Below, in pieces: positions 17,480 to 28,416 of a DNA stretch of 64,000 bases. Source of the DNA: Thermodesulfovibrio yellowstonii DSM 11347 (GTDB lineage Bacteria > Nitrospirota > Thermodesulfovibrionia > Thermodesulfovibrionales > Thermodesulfovibrionaceae). Position numbers and translations under genes: made by a program. The stretch lies in contig NC_011296.1 in the NCBI RefSeq assembly GCF_000020985.1, positions 620,001 to 684,000 of the forward strand. The letters run 5' to 3'. A model generated the notes under the pieces. It did no database searches, was not told where the DNA came from, and saw only the letters and a list, made by a program, of their open reading frames with translations. How positions within the stretch are numbered: position 1 is the first letter of the stretch; each line of letters opens with the position of its first letter.

Positions 17480-20400
17480 CTTAATTTTTGAGGGATTAAA
17501 CAGCTATGCCCGTGAGGTAAAAATTGATTTTACAAAATTTTACAGGACAAAGCTATTCGGTATATTCGGTATCACGGGAGGAGGTAAATCAACTATACTT
17601 GATGCAATAATTCTCTCAATTTACGGTAAAACACCAAGACTTGCTTCAACAAAAATCAAAGAAGCAATAAATCCACAAAGAGGGGTAATTAATATTGAGT
17701 TTACCTTTGAAATCGGGAGAAGAAGATTTAAAATCCAAAGGGGTATAGACCAAAGGGAGACCCAAATAAGGCTTTACAGGCTTGAAGAAGACAAAGAAAT
17801 CCCTATTGCAGAAAAATCAAACGAATTTAATGAAAAAATAAAGGAAATAATAGGGCTCTCCTATGAAGAATTTTGTAAAGTCGTGATTCTTCCACAAAAT
17901 CAGTTTGCGGAACTTTTACGGCTTGAACCTGCCAAGAGAGCTGAACTAATAGGTAACTTATTTGACCTAAACTACTTTGGTGAGCCTCTATATAGCAAGT
18001 TTTCAGAAAAATTTTTAAAACTTGAGTCAACGATTCAAGACAAACAAAGAAGACTCAATGAACTTTCTGAAATTTCACAGGAAAGCATTATTAACAAAGA
18101 AAGAGAGGTTGATGAGATAACAAAGGCTCTCGGCGAACTAAGACAAAAACAGAAAGAATTGATGGAAAAGCTTAATATTCTTAGAAATTTCAAACAACTT
18201 AGCGATAAAAAGAAAGAACTTGAGAGAGAACTCCAAAAAATGGAAACAAAAAAGATAGAAATAGAGAGCTTAAAAAATAAAATTCAGATGGATGATGAAC
18301 TTGCTCCGTATAAAAAATCATTTGAAGAATTAAAAAATCTTAAAAAATCAATAGAGGCTAATAAACAAAAACATGAAGAACTTGCCAGAGAATTAAAAAT
18401 CATTGAAAGCAGGTTTGAAAAACAAAGAGAACAAAAGGAAGAATTTGAAAAGTTTTTTTCTCAGAGAAATGAAGAGTTAATAGGAAAAATCAAAGAAAGT
18501 GAGCAATTGGTTGAGCTTGAACAAGAGATTAAAAGTCTTTTAGATAAAGAGCAGCAGAGAGCAAAAGAGATGAAAAAGCTTAATCTTGAGTTTAAAGAAG
18601 TTGATGAACAGTTGAAAAGAATTGACACTGAAACTACTCAATTAATGAAAAATATTGAAAAAAATAAAGCTCTTTTTGAGAACACTCAATTGAATGATGA
18701 AGAATTAAGGCTCTATGATTTGCTTCCAAATGCTTTATTAAAACTAAATGAGATAAAAAATCTTAAAGAAGAAATTGAGATATTAATCAAAAAAACTGAA
18801 AGAGAAAGAAAAAAGTGGGAAGAAAGCTTTGCCCAAATTCAGAAAGAGTTTAGGGATAGATTTAATTTAACGATAGCTACTTATGAGGAGATTGATTCGG
18901 TCATAGTCGCAAAAACCGAAGAAATCAAAGAGTTAAAGGATAAGCTTTTAAGAGAGCTTGATGAGTTTAAAGTTAAGAATCTGGCGTTTACCTTAAGCAA
19001 AACATTGTTGGAGGGGAAACCTTGTCCCGTGTGCGGAAGCACTGAACATCCAAAACCAGCAGAGAGTATAGATGATAAAAATATTGCACTGAGGGAAGAA
19101 AAACTCAAAGAAGTGGATGAAAACATATTTAAAATTGAGGACGTTAAAGCAAAAATAAAACCCTTAATGGAAAAGGTGTTTATTTCAAAGACAAATATTG
19201 AAACCTATGCTAAAGAGATTTCAGACAAAAAATCCAAACTAACAAAGGCTGAGCATGAACTTTCTCAGATTATTTCGGTGAAACTCTGGGCTAATGCTGA
19301 ACAATTATTTGAACAAATTAAGAACAAGAAAAAGAAAAATGATGAAGTAATGAAAGAGTTAAATTATCTAAACAGCGAATTTCATGAAAAGATGAAACTC
19401 AAAAATGATGTAACTCAAAAAAGAGTTGAGATTTTCACAAAGATTCAGCAAACACATAAGGAACTGGAAGAAATTAAAAAAGATACAAAGGAAAAGAAAG
19501 ATAAATTAAATGAAAAGACAGGGGGTAAAACTTCTTATGAAATCAAAACAGAAGCAGAAAAAGAACTTGAGATAATCAAAAAGAGAAGTTTACAACTTGA
19601 AAATGAACTCAAAGACTTAGACATTAAAAAACAAAACACTCTCATTGCAATGGAGAGAATTACGGAAGGAATCAAAAAAGACGAACAAAAGCAGAAAGAG
19701 ATAAAGGCAAGCTTAGATTTAAAAGCAAAGGAAATGAGAATTGATGTATCCGAGCTTGCTGCCATAATTCTTGATGAGGAAACAAAGAAATCCTTAAAAA
19801 ACACAGTGGAAGAATTTGAGAAAGAATTTAACAAAGCAAAAGGAGCTCTGGATAACATACTTAAGAATCTTGAAGAAATTCCCATAAAGGCAATACAACC
19901 TGATGAATTACAGGAGACCGAAAAATTTATTGCTGAAACAAACGACAAAATTGCTCAATCAAATGAAAAATTGGGCACACTAAAGGAGCAGATAAGAAAG
20001 GAAAAAGATATGCTCAAGGAAAAACAACTTCTTTCAAAAGAAATAACTTTAATGGAAAATGAATTTGAAAATGTAAAGCTACTCAAAAATCTTACCTATG
20101 GGAAAGAGATGGTTAAATTTTTTTCCTGGCAGTTATTAAAAGAAATCGTTAAATTGACAAACGGAATCCTCAGAACTCTCATTGGCAGAAGATTTTCAAT
20201 CAACGTAAATCCTAATCTTGAATTTACCGTTTCAGACCTTCTTTATAACAAAGAGCGTTCAGTAAATACTCTTTCTGGTGGTGAGACTTTCATAGTTTCT
20301 TTTGCTTTAGCCCTTGCCCTTTCAAGCTATATTCAGAGCAAAAGAATGAGAGCCATACAGTTCTTTTTTATAGATGAGGGATTTAGCTCCCTTGATAGAG

Positions 20401-20561
20401 AACTTCTTGATTCTGTATGTGCTGTATTAAATGAACTCAAATCACAGGATAGACTTGTTGGGCTCATATCTCATATTGAAGAACTTAAACAGGTTATACC
20501 GAATAGTATAAATATAAAAAGGGATATAACAGGCTCAAGCATAGTAACCTTTAATGTGTAG
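17466..20561 (+). CDS. sbcC: SbcC ATPase subunit (Rad50-like)
   Basis: The 1031-residue SMC-like ATPase has a P-loop GITGGGKSTILDAI near 36-49, long heptad-rich coiled coils (about 180-880) interrupted by the zinc hook CPVCGS near 520, then signature motif NTLSGGETF and Walker B FFIDEGFSSLD near the C-terminus. SbcC tethers DNA ends and gates SbcD. The start has a GAGGTG site and overlaps sbcD. The stop is only 9 nt before cas2, so sbcDC and the adaptation genes are likely one transcript. Confidence 0.96.
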   Translation: MLPISLIFEGLNSYAREVKIDFTKFYRTKLFGIFGITGGGKSTILDAIILSIYGKTPRLASTKIKEAINPQRGVINIEFTFEIGRRRFKIQRGIDQRETQIRLYRLEEDKEIPIAEKSNEFNEKIKEIIGLSYEEFCKVVILPQNQFAELLRLEPAKRAELIGNLFDLNYFGEPLYSKFSEKFLKLESTIQDKQRRLNELSEISQESIINKEREVDEITKALGELRQKQKELMEKLNILRNFKQLSDKKKELERELQKMETKKIEIESLKNKIQMDDELAPYKKSFEELKNLKKSIEANKQKHEELARELKIIESRFEKQREQKEEFEKFFSQRNEELIGKIKESEQLVELEQEIKSLLDKEQQRAKEMKKLNLEFKEVDEQLKRIDTETTQLMKNIEKNKALFENTQLNDEELRLYDLLPNALLKLNEIKNLKEEIEILIKKTERERKKWEESFAQIQKEFRDRFNLTIATYEEIDSVIVAKTEEIKELKDKLLRELDEFKVKNLAFTLSKTLLEGKPCPVCGSTEHPKPAESIDDKNIALREEKLKEVDENIFKIEDVKAKIKPLMEKVFISKTNIETYAKEISDKKSKLTKAEHELSQIISVKLWANAEQLFEQIKNKKKKNDEVMKELNYLNSEFHEKMKLKNDVTQKRVEIFTKIQQTHKELEEIKKDTKEKKDKLNEKTGGKTSYEIKTEAEKELEIIKKRSLQLENELKDLDIKKQNTLIAMERITEGIKKDEQKQKEIKASLDLKAKEMRIDVSELAAIILDEETKKSLKNTVEEFEKEFNKAKGALDNILKNLEEIPIKAIQPDELQETEKFIAETNDKIAQSNEKLGTLKEQIRKEKDMLKEKQLLSKEITLMENEFENVKLLKNLTYGKEMVKFFSWQLLKEIVKLTNGILRTLIGRRFSINVNPNLEFTVSDLLYNKERSVNTLSGGETFIVSFALALALSSYIQSKRMRAIQFFFIDEGFSSLDRELLDSVCAVLNELKSQDRLVGLISHIEELKQVIPNSINIKRDITGSSIVTFNV

Positions 20562-20570
20562 GCAATAAAT

Positions 20571-20849
20571 ATGAGAGTACTTTACATAATAGCCTACGAT
20601 ATAACAGATGCGAGAAGACTTGGACAGATAAGATATTTTCTTAAAGGTTACAGCACGGGTGGTCAAAAGTCTGTTTATGAATGCTTTCTTGAAAGAGAAG
20701 AACTAAAATTTATAATTAGCAAAATAAAACGATTAATTAATCCCAATGAAGATAGAGTTCACATTTTCAGAATTGATGGAAGAAGCAAAGTTATTACACT
20801 TGGCATAGCAGTGCCCCCAATTGATCCAGAGTATTTTTACATAGGATAG
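20571..20849 (+). CDS. cas2: Cas2, first copy
   Basis: The 92-residue ferredoxin-like protein has the Cas2 first-strand motif YIIAYDITDARRL with D10, and GGQKSVYECFLE at strand 2. Cas2 bridges two Cas1 dimers in the spacer integration complex. It precedes cas1 by 4 nt, reversed from the frequent cas1-cas2 order. It starts 9 nt after sbcC with only a weak ribosome site, consistent with coupling to sbcC translation. Confidence 0.94.
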   Translation: MRVLYIIAYDITDARRLGQIRYFLKGYSTGGQKSVYECFLEREELKFIISKIKRLINPNEDRVHIFRIDGRSKVITLGIAVPPIDPEYFYIG

Positions 20850-20853
20850 AGTC

Positions 20854-21810
20854 ATGAGTACAGTGTTTATAGACAGAAAAGATATAGAGATAAGAGTTGA
20901 TGGAAACTCAATCAGCTTTTATGCGAAAGGCAAGAAAGACGGTAGCCTTCCTTTGTCACCTTTAAAGAGAGTGGTTATAGTAGGAAATGTTAAGATTGAG
21001 ACCTCGGTTTTGTATAAACTGGTAAATCACGGAATTACTGTGCTTTTTCTTACTGGCAAACTTAAATATAGTGGTATATTAAATGGTCCACTCCACAACA
21101 ACGGATTGTTGAGAGTTAAGCAGTATCAAAAATCTCTTTCTGGTTTTTCTTTAAAGTTTGCAAAAGAGCTAATAAAAAGAAAAATAGTCTCTCAAAGGGA
21201 TTTTCTCTCTGAAATCAGGGAGATAAAAAAAGCTTTGGCTATGCAGGCAGATAGAGCAATTGAAATACTTAATAAAGCTATATCAAACATTGAAGTAACA
21301 CCCATATCAATAGATTCCTTAAGAGGTATAGAAGGTGCTGCTTCTTCAATTTACTTTATTACCTATTCAAAAATTTTTCCAAACTCTTTGAAATTCGTTA
21401 GAAGAATTAAGCGTCCACCAAAAGATCCTGTAAATGCTATGCTTTCTCTTTGTTACACTCTGCTACATTATGAAATTGTGAGAGAAATTCAATTAATTGG
21501 ACTTGACCCTACAATTGGTTTTTATCATCAATTTGAATATGGAAGAGAGTCTCTTGCCTGTGATTTAGTTGAACTTTTCAGAGTTAATGTGGACAGATTT
21601 GTATATGAACTTTTTAAGGCAAAACATTTGGGGAACAGAGACTTTATGAAGGATGAAGAGTCAGGTGGAGTATATCTAAAAAAAACTGGCAGAAAAAAAT
21701 TTTATCCCCTTTATGAACAATGGGTTCAACAACAGAGAACCATTTGGAGAGGGGAGGTGCAAGGATTTGCAAGAAGAATACTTGAAGAAAAGGACATTAT
21801 ATCTGGTTGA
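20854..21810 (+). CDS. cas1: Cas1 integrase, catalytic copy
   Basis: The 318-residue protein inserts spacers into the array. An N-terminal beta domain (1-80) is followed by the helical catalytic domain. Metal ligands are all visible: Glu160 in LRGIEGAASS, His225 in GFYHQFEYG, and Asp237 in SLACDLVELFR, matching E141/H208/D221 of E. coli Cas1. PVNAMLSLCYTLL matches the conserved NALL helix. Length is normal. Its 3' end overlaps the next cas1-like frame. Confidence 0.95.
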   Translation: MSTVFIDRKDIEIRVDGNSISFYAKGKKDGSLPLSPLKRVVIVGNVKIETSVLYKLVNHGITVLFLTGKLKYSGILNGPLHNNGLLRVKQYQKSLSGFSLKFAKELIKRKIVSQRDFLSEIREIKKALAMQADRAIEILNKAISNIEVTPISIDSLRGIEGAASSIYFITYSKIFPNSLKFVRRIKRPPKDPVNAMLSLCYTLLHYEIVREIQLIGLDPTIGFYHQFEYGRESLACDLVELFRVNVDRFVYELFKAKHLGNRDFMKDEESGGVYLKKTGRKKFYPLYEQWVQQQRTIWRGEVQGFARRILEEKDIISG

Positions 21811-22585
21811 AAAAGGCAACGGAACAACTGTAAGCAGAGATGGTCCTTCAGTTTTAATAGAAAGAAATTTTGCCGCGCCTGTAAGAATTCCTGCAGATTA
21901 TATTGATAAAGTCATAATTTACGGAAATGTAGAAATTGATGCCTTTTCAATAACGCTTTTTTCTTCTAAATTTATACCAATTTTGATTATAGGCAGACAT
22001 GAGGAATCCTCTATAATACTCCCAAATACAAGTGAATTAAAAAGCTATACTAAATATCAGATAATGATGCTTGATTCAAAGAAAATTGTTGAGAGCTTTA
22101 TTAATTGGATTAAAGAAAGAAGAGCACAGAATCAGAAAAAAGTCCTAAATAGTCTCTTTGAAAACATCTCTATATCAATAGAGGCAGAAGATAGAAACTA
22201 CAATGTAATGATTAACAAAATCAAACCCTCTGATTTTCTATGGAGCAGGGTAAAAGAGATAATGCAAAATTTAATAATCATAACAATTCTTTCAAACCTT
22301 ATAAAATTCAAATTAGATCCTCACATAGGAGTAATCAATCAGGGATATAATTATGGTTTAGTGTTTGATATATATCAGATCTATGAACCCTATGCAGACT
22401 TTTTAACCTTTCAATTTTTTTATGCTGACGGAGCGAATATTGATTTTATAAAAAATCCAGATTTGAACTATGATAGACTCAGGTTTCTGATAGATAAATT
22501 TGAGAAGAAGAAAGATGACATTGAGCAAGAACTTAATTCGTCAATAGCTCAAATACTTTCTTTTCTAAGGAGTATATCCACATGA
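21767..22585 (+). CDS. Second, divergent Cas1-like protein, probably catalytically inactive
   Basis: The best start is a TTG at 21767, 9 nt after a GGGGAGG site inside cas1, giving 272 residues; an in-frame ATG exists at 21713 without a good site. The N-terminal beta domain is recognisable (TLYLVEKGNGTTVSRDGPSV; IIYGNVEIDAFSI). In the helical domain the segment LDPHIGVINQGYNYG aligns with LDPTIGFYHQFEYG of the neighbouring Cas1, but the catalytic His is Asn191. The Gly-x-Glu helix carrying the first ligand is missing or shortened; only an Asp (201) near the third ligand remains. A structural partner role in the Cas1-Cas2 complex is the simplest guess. It overlaps cas1 by 44 nt and the second cas2 by 4 nt. 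Confidence 0.8.
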   Translation: MQEEYLKKRTLYLVEKGNGTTVSRDGPSVLIERNFAAPVRIPADYIDKVIIYGNVEIDAFSITLFSSKFIPILIIGRHEESSIILPNTSELKSYTKYQIMMLDSKKIVESFINWIKERRAQNQKKVLNSLFENISISIEAEDRNYNVMINKIKPSDFLWSRVKEIMQNLIIITILSNLIKFKLDPHIGVINQGYNYGLVFDIYQIYEPYADFLTFQFFYADGANIDFIKNPDLNYDRLRFLIDKFEKKKDDIEQELNSSIAQILSFLRSIST

Positions 22586-22857
22586 GATTGCCTTATCTTG
22601 TATGTTATGACATATCAGATGAAGGCAGACTTAATAGAGTTTACAGATTTATGAAAGGAAAAGGTTTTCATATTCAGTATTCAGTATTTTATTGTATTTT
22701 AACTGATGTTGAGTTAAAAGAGATGAAAGCAGAAATACTAAAGTTAATACACTCAAGATACGATGATGTAAGAATATATCCCTTGCCAAACAACTCACTT
22801 GTAGCAGTTTTAGGAGTTGGAGACAGGATTCCAGATGGTGTAGAGGTTTTTTATTGA
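22582..22857 (+). CDS. cas2: Cas2, second copy
   Basis: The 91-residue protein has the Cas2 motif YLVCYDISDEGRL (D10) and the strand-2 segment QYSVFYCIL. It is clearly different in sequence from the first Cas2, so it is not a recent duplication. An AAGGAG site precedes the ATG, which overlaps the stop of the second Cas1-like gene by 4 nt. It closes the order cas2-cas1-cas1-like-cas2. Pairing with the inactive Cas1-like protein is inferred from this coupling. Confidence 0.92.
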   Translation: MRLPYLVCYDISDEGRLNRVYRFMKGKGFHIQYSVFYCILTDVELKEMKAEILKLIHSRYDDVRIYPLPNNSLVAVLGVGDRIPDGVEVFY

Positions 22858-23015
22858 TAAAACATAGTACCATCTTTTTTCTGATTGATAGCGAAGAATC
22901 CTGCCTCGAGTCTTCTTCATCTGCGCGAAAGTTACTGAAAATAGAGACTAAAATGTAGATAAAATATTGCCCTAAAGGGAAAGGAGCATTTTTAATAAAG
23001 ATTTTATCAATTAAG

Positions 23016-23088
<73 letters not shown>

Positions 23089-23148
23089 ACAAAAATAGGA
23101 TACAAAAAAGCGTGTTAAAAGGTCAACTTATCTCATTTCTCATTCTGT

Positions 23149-23154
23149 TATAAT
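23149..23154 (+). promoter_or_regulatory. -10 box of a probable leaderless ogt promoter
   Basis: A perfect TATAAT lies 5 nt before the ATG at 23160, with no Shine-Dalgarno between them. Transcription from this box would start at or next to the start codon. No strong -35 was identified. Confidence 0.5.
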
Positions 23155-23159
23155 AGAAA

Positions 23160-23651
23160 ATGTATTTTGCATGTGTGATGACTCCTATTGGATTACTGGG
23201 AATTGTCTTTGATTCTTTTTTATCAGTAAAAAAAATATTCATAACAGACTCCGATAAAAATACAACTATTCCTGAATTTGCATTAAATTTTGTTAAGCAG
23301 TTGAATTCATATTTTAAAGGTGAACTCTTAGAGTTTAACTATCCTGTCAATATCCAAAATATCTCAGAGTTTGATAAAAAAGTTCTTGAAGTAACTTGTG
23401 AAATTCCATACGGGCAAACTGTTACATATAATTGGCTTGCGAAAAAGCTTAATACATCGCCAATAGCTATTGGACAGGCTTTAAAGCGAAATCCTTTGCC
23501 AATCATTATTCCCTGTCATAGGGTGATTAAGTCAGATGGAACATTGGGTGGATACAGTCTTGGAATAGAAATAAAAAAGTGGCTTATAGAGCATGAAAGG
23601 TCTACGCTTTACAAATTTCAATTAATGAAACTTCATCACAGGATGTTATAA
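23160..23651 (+). CDS. ogt: Methylated-DNA-protein-cysteine methyltransferase
   Basis: The 163-residue suicide DNA-repair protein has the active-site IIPCHRVIKSDG with the acceptor Cys119. The DNA-binding helix EIPYGQTVTYNWLAKKL precedes it. It moves O6-alkyl groups from guanine to its own Cys. Length matches Ogt/MGMT single-domain enzymes without an Ada N-terminal domain. Its stop codon overlaps the TATAAT of the next gene. Confidence 0.92.
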   Translation: MYFACVMTPIGLLGIVFDSFLSVKKIFITDSDKNTTIPEFALNFVKQLNSYFKGELLEFNYPVNIQNISEFDKKVLEVTCEIPYGQTVTYNWLAKKLNTSPIAIGQALKRNPLPIIIPCHRVIKSDGTLGGYSLGIEIKKWLIEHERSTLYKFQLMKLHHRML

Positions 23652-23652
23652 T
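23647..23652 (+). promoter_or_regulatory. -10 box of a probable leaderless DUF815 promoter
   Basis: A perfect TATAAT lies 6 nt before the ATG at 23659 and overlaps the ogt stop codon. No ribosome site is present between them. Confidence 0.45.
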
Positions 23653-23658
23653 AGATAC

Positions 23659-24396
23659 ATGTTTGTTCAACATCAAGCATTTATTTGGAATGGTAAAGAA
23701 AAAAGCTTGAAAATTGTTAACAGGCTTCCCAAATATGATATCAAAGAACTTTTTGGAATTGACAAGCAAAAAGAGTTACTTCTTTCAAATACAAAAGCTT
23801 TTATTGAGGGCAAAAGGGTTAATAATGTCCTTTTATGGGGAGAAAGAGGAACAGGTAAGACTACCCTTATAAGAAGTTTGCTTGGTTATTTTAAAAAATC
23901 TTCTTTAAGAATGATTCAGGTTTTAAAAAATGATATTATCACAATGCCTTATCTTTATGACATTATCTATGAACACAGAGATTTTAGATTTATTATTTTT
24001 ATAGATGACCTGTCATTCAATGAAAATGAACAGGAATTCAGAGATTTAAAAATCGTCATGGATGGAGGGATAGAGGAAATTCCTGAGAATTCTGTTATTT
24101 ATGCTACTTCAAACAGGAGAAATCTCATGCCTGCTGTATCCCAGAGTGACAATGAGCTTTTTCCCGAAGACAGCCTTCAAGAGCGCGCTTCATTGATTGA
24201 GAGATTTGGTTTAAGAATAGGATTTTATAGATTTTCACAGGAGCAGTATCTTGATATTGTTAAACATTACGCAACAGTTGCTGGGATAGATTTAAATCCT
24301 GAAGAACTGACCAAAAAAGCCAGAGAATGGGCTTTAATCCATGGAACAACAGGGCGGTCTGCCTATCAGTTTGTCTTAAGTCTTCAGATTTTTTAA
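23659..24396 (+). CDS. DUF815-family AAA+ ATPase
   Basis: The 245-residue protein has a P-loop [10 protein letters not shown] at 61-70, a Walker B-like [10 protein letters not shown], and a sensor-like [13 protein letters not shown]; these match the DUF815 ATPases common in bacteria, whose role is unknown. The N-terminal part is shorter than in many DUF815 members. It has a probable leaderless start. It converges on leuA, and their coding ends overlap by 21 bp with no room for a terminator. Confidence 0.85.
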   Translation: MFVQHQAFIWNGKEKSLKIVNRLPKYDIKELFGIDKQKELLLSNTKAFIEGKRVNNVLLWGERGTGKTTLIRSLLGYFKKSSLRMIQVLKNDIITMPYLYDIIYEHRDFRFIIFIDDLSFNENEQEFRDLKIVMDGGIEEIPENSVIYATSNRRNLMPAVSQSDNELFPEDSLQERASLIERFGLRIGFYRFSQEQYLDIVKHYATVAGIDLNPEELTKKAREWALIHGTTGRSAYQFVLSLQIF

Positions 24397-25890
24397 AGCA
24401 AGCTTATTCAGGGCATTAATATAGGCTTTTGCAGAAGCAACAATTATATCTGTGTCAGAACCATGTCCTCTTACAGTATGTCCTCCTTCTTCAAGAATAA
24501 CTGTTACTTCACCAAGAGCATCTGTTCCGCCTGTAATTGCTTTTATCTCAAACTTGTTTAGTTCCGCCTTTGAACCTGTAAGTTCTGTGATAGCTCTATA
24601 CACGGAATCAACAGGACCATCTCCAGACACTGTTATTTCCTTTTCATCTCCGTTTATTTTCATTTTTACTGTGGCTGTTGGTTTTTTCTTGGTTCCACTT
24701 GCTACCTCAAGGTCTATTAACTGATAAACCTCTGCAATTCTTAGAACTTCATCTGAAACAAGTGCTTCAATGTCCTCATTGAATATATACTTTTTTTGGT
24801 CAGCAAGCTTTTTAAATCTTTCAAATGCCCTGTTTATTTCTTCTTCTGTTAAGCTAAATCCAAGTTCTTCAAGTCTTTTCTTGAATGCATGTCTACCAGA
24901 ATGTTTACCAAGAACAATCTTTGAACTTGGAATTCCTATGTCTTCTGGTCTCATTATTTCATAGGTTGTTCTTTCCTTTAGCACACCATCCTGATGGATT
25001 CCTGCTTCGTGGGCAAAGGCATTTGCTCCAACAATTGCTTTATTAGCCTGAACAACCATGCCTGTAATTTTACTTATAAGTCTGCTTGTTCTATAAATCT
25101 CCTGAGTTACAATTCCAGTATCAGCTTTGAAAAAGTCGTTTCTTACCTTTAAAGCCATAACTATTTCTTCTAAAGCAGCATTCCCTGCTCTTTCACCAAT
25201 GCCATTTATTGTGCATTCAACCTGTCCTGCACCTTTAAGTATTGCAGTAAGTGAGTTTGCAACAGCAAGTCCGAGATCATTATGACAGTGAACACTTATT
25301 GTGGCTTTGTCTATATTGGGGACTTTATTCATAAGATACTCAATAAGTTCTCCATATTCCTGTGGAATTGTGTATCCCACTGTATCTGGTATATTTACAG
25401 TTGTAGCACCTGCTTTTATTACTTCTTCAGTTACTTTGCAGAGATAGTCCCAATCTGACCGAGTTGCATCCTCAGCTGAAAACTCAACGTCATCAGTGTA
25501 CTGTTTTGCTTTTTTAACAGCTTTAACCGCAGCCTGAATTACTTGGTCTCTGTCCATTCTGAGTTTATATTTAAGATGTATATCTGAGGTGGCAATAAAA
25601 GTATGTATTCTTTTCTGTTCTGCAGGTTTCAAAGCCTCAGCAGCTCTTTCAATGTCTTCATCCCGGGCTCTACAGAGTCCTGCAACTACAATACCCTTAA
25701 CTTCTTTTGAAATTCTATTGACTGCTTCAAAATCTCCTGGAGATGCTATAGGAAATCCTGCTTCTATTATGTCAACCCCAAGTTTTTTAAGCTGTTTTGC
25801 CACTTGAATTTTTTCATCAACATTCATTGATGCTCCGGGAGACTGTTCTCCATCTCTAAGGGTAGTATCAAATATTTTTATTCTTCTCAT
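24376..25890 (-). CDS. leuA: 2-isopropylmalate synthase
   Basis: The 504-residue enzyme catalyses the first step of leucine synthesis from acetyl-CoA and 2-ketoisovalerate. Its N-terminus [17 protein letters not shown] and the metal-binding [13 protein letters not shown] mark the DRE-TIM barrel, and [13 protein letters not shown] follows. The C-terminal allosteric LeuA_dimer domain (about 390-500) ends [16 protein letters not shown], as in leucine-inhibited enzymes. The start overlaps pssA by 23 nt. It is the last gene of ilvC-psd-pssA-leuA. Confidence 0.96.
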   Translation of the reverse strand: MRRIKIFDTTLRDGEQSPGASMNVDEKIQVAKQLKKLGVDIIEAGFPIASPGDFEAVNRISKEVKGIVVAGLCRARDEDIERAAEALKPAEQKRIHTFIATSDIHLKYKLRMDRDQVIQAAVKAVKKAKQYTDDVEFSAEDATRSDWDYLCKVTEEVIKAGATTVNIPDTVGYTIPQEYGELIEYLMNKVPNIDKATISVHCHNDLGLAVANSLTAILKGAGQVECTINGIGERAGNAALEEIVMALKVRNDFFKADTGIVTQEIYRTSRLISKITGMVVQANKAIVGANAFAHEAGIHQDGVLKERTTYEIMRPEDIGIPSSKIVLGKHSGRHAFKKRLEELGFSLTEEEINRAFERFKKLADQKKYIFNEDIEALVSDEVLRIAEVYQLIDLEVASGTKKKPTATVKMKINGDEKEITVSGDGPVDSVYRAITELTGSKAELNKFEIKAITGGTDALGEVTVILEEGGHTVRGHGSDTDIIVASAKAYINALNKLALKNLKT

Positions 25891-26653
25891 CTTGCACCTC
25901 AGGTTTTTGTTTTCTTTTTTTAATTAAAATTATTATATTTTCAATTATACCTGATAATACGTAAATGCTGGCAAGTGTAAATATTGCAATCTGTGGATGA
26001 ATTACTATGAAGAAGATTAAAAGAATAAAAAACAAAAGTATCCAAAAAGGTTTTTTTTCCTTAAAATCAACTTCTTTAAGTCCATGAAATTTAAGATTAC
26101 TAACCATCATAAAAGATAATAAAAAAGTCAAAGCAGGGAAAAATATATTTTTTTGAGGAGTAAAATTCAGTATGTCCTGACAGAAAATAACTGTAGCAGC
26201 AATCATTGTTGCAGCACCTGGAATGGGCAAGCCTTTAAAAGATTTTATTCCTCCTCCTGACTGAATATTAAATCTTGCCAATCTTAAAGCACCGCATGCA
26301 GCAAATAAAAAAGCTATGGCAAAACCAACTCTGCCAAAATCAAACAATGCCCATTTATATATAAGAATAGAAGGCGCTACTCCGAATGCTACAAGATCAG
26401 AAAGAGAATCAAGCTCTACACCGAAGCGTGTTGTTGTTCTTGTAAGTCTTGCTACCCAACCGTCAAGTCCGTCAAATATGTTTGCAAGGATTATAGCCCA
26501 TGCAGCATAAATAAACTTTCCATTTATTGCTGAAATAATCGCATAAAAGCCAAAAAACATTCCACAAAGAGTTAAAGCATTGGGTAGGATATAAACACCT
26601 TTGGCTGGTTTTCTATCAGGATCTCTTATTTTCTTTTTTCTCACTTTTATCAT
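25868..26653 (-). CDS. pssA: CDP-diacylglycerol-serine O-phosphatidyltransferase
   Basis: The 261-residue membrane enzyme makes phosphatidylserine. The CDP-alcohol phosphotransferase motif is present around residues 61-86: [11 protein letters not shown], then G-x3-D-x3-D in GVELDSLSD. Several hydrophobic segments follow. It lies 5 nt from psd, whose product decarboxylates PS to phosphatidylethanolamine, so the pair forms the PE pathway. Confidence 0.94.
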   Translation of the reverse strand: MIKVRKKKIRDPDRKPAKGVYILPNALTLCGMFFGFYAIISAINGKFIYAAWAIILANIFDGLDGWVARLTRTTTRFGVELDSLSDLVAFGVAPSILIYKWALFDFGRVGFAIAFLFAACGALRLARFNIQSGGGIKSFKGLPIPGAATMIAATVIFCQDILNFTPQKNIFFPALTFLLSFMMVSNLKFHGLKEVDFKEKKPFWILLFFILLIFFIVIHPQIAIFTLASIYVLSGIIENIIILIKKRKQKPEVQDEKNKNI

Positions 26654-26658
26654 GTTTT

Positions 26659-28307
<1,649 letters not shown>

Positions 28308-28385
28308 TTATAAAATTTTTAGAATTATAACACATACATTATATAGTTTTCACTTTATTAAGCATTAGAAGCTTTAAATTTGAAT

Positions 28386-28408
28386 TTTAAAAAAATATTG
28401 TGGTATTC
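28386..28408 (+). promoter_or_regulatory. Probable ileS promoter with a very short leader
   Basis: A TTGAAT-like -35 is followed, after about 18 bp, by TATTCT about 8 nt before the ATG at 28417, with no Shine-Dalgarno in between. This fits a leaderless or near-leaderless message. Exact boundaries are approximate. No T-box leader was seen. Confidence 0.35.
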
Positions 28409-28416
28409 TTTTATTT

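Noticed and set aside
22858-23015. Possible small RNA or extra array downstream of the second cas2
   Set aside because: No repeats matching the array, no terminator-like hairpin and no promoter pair were found; only a gaagaatc-type repeat fragment is present.
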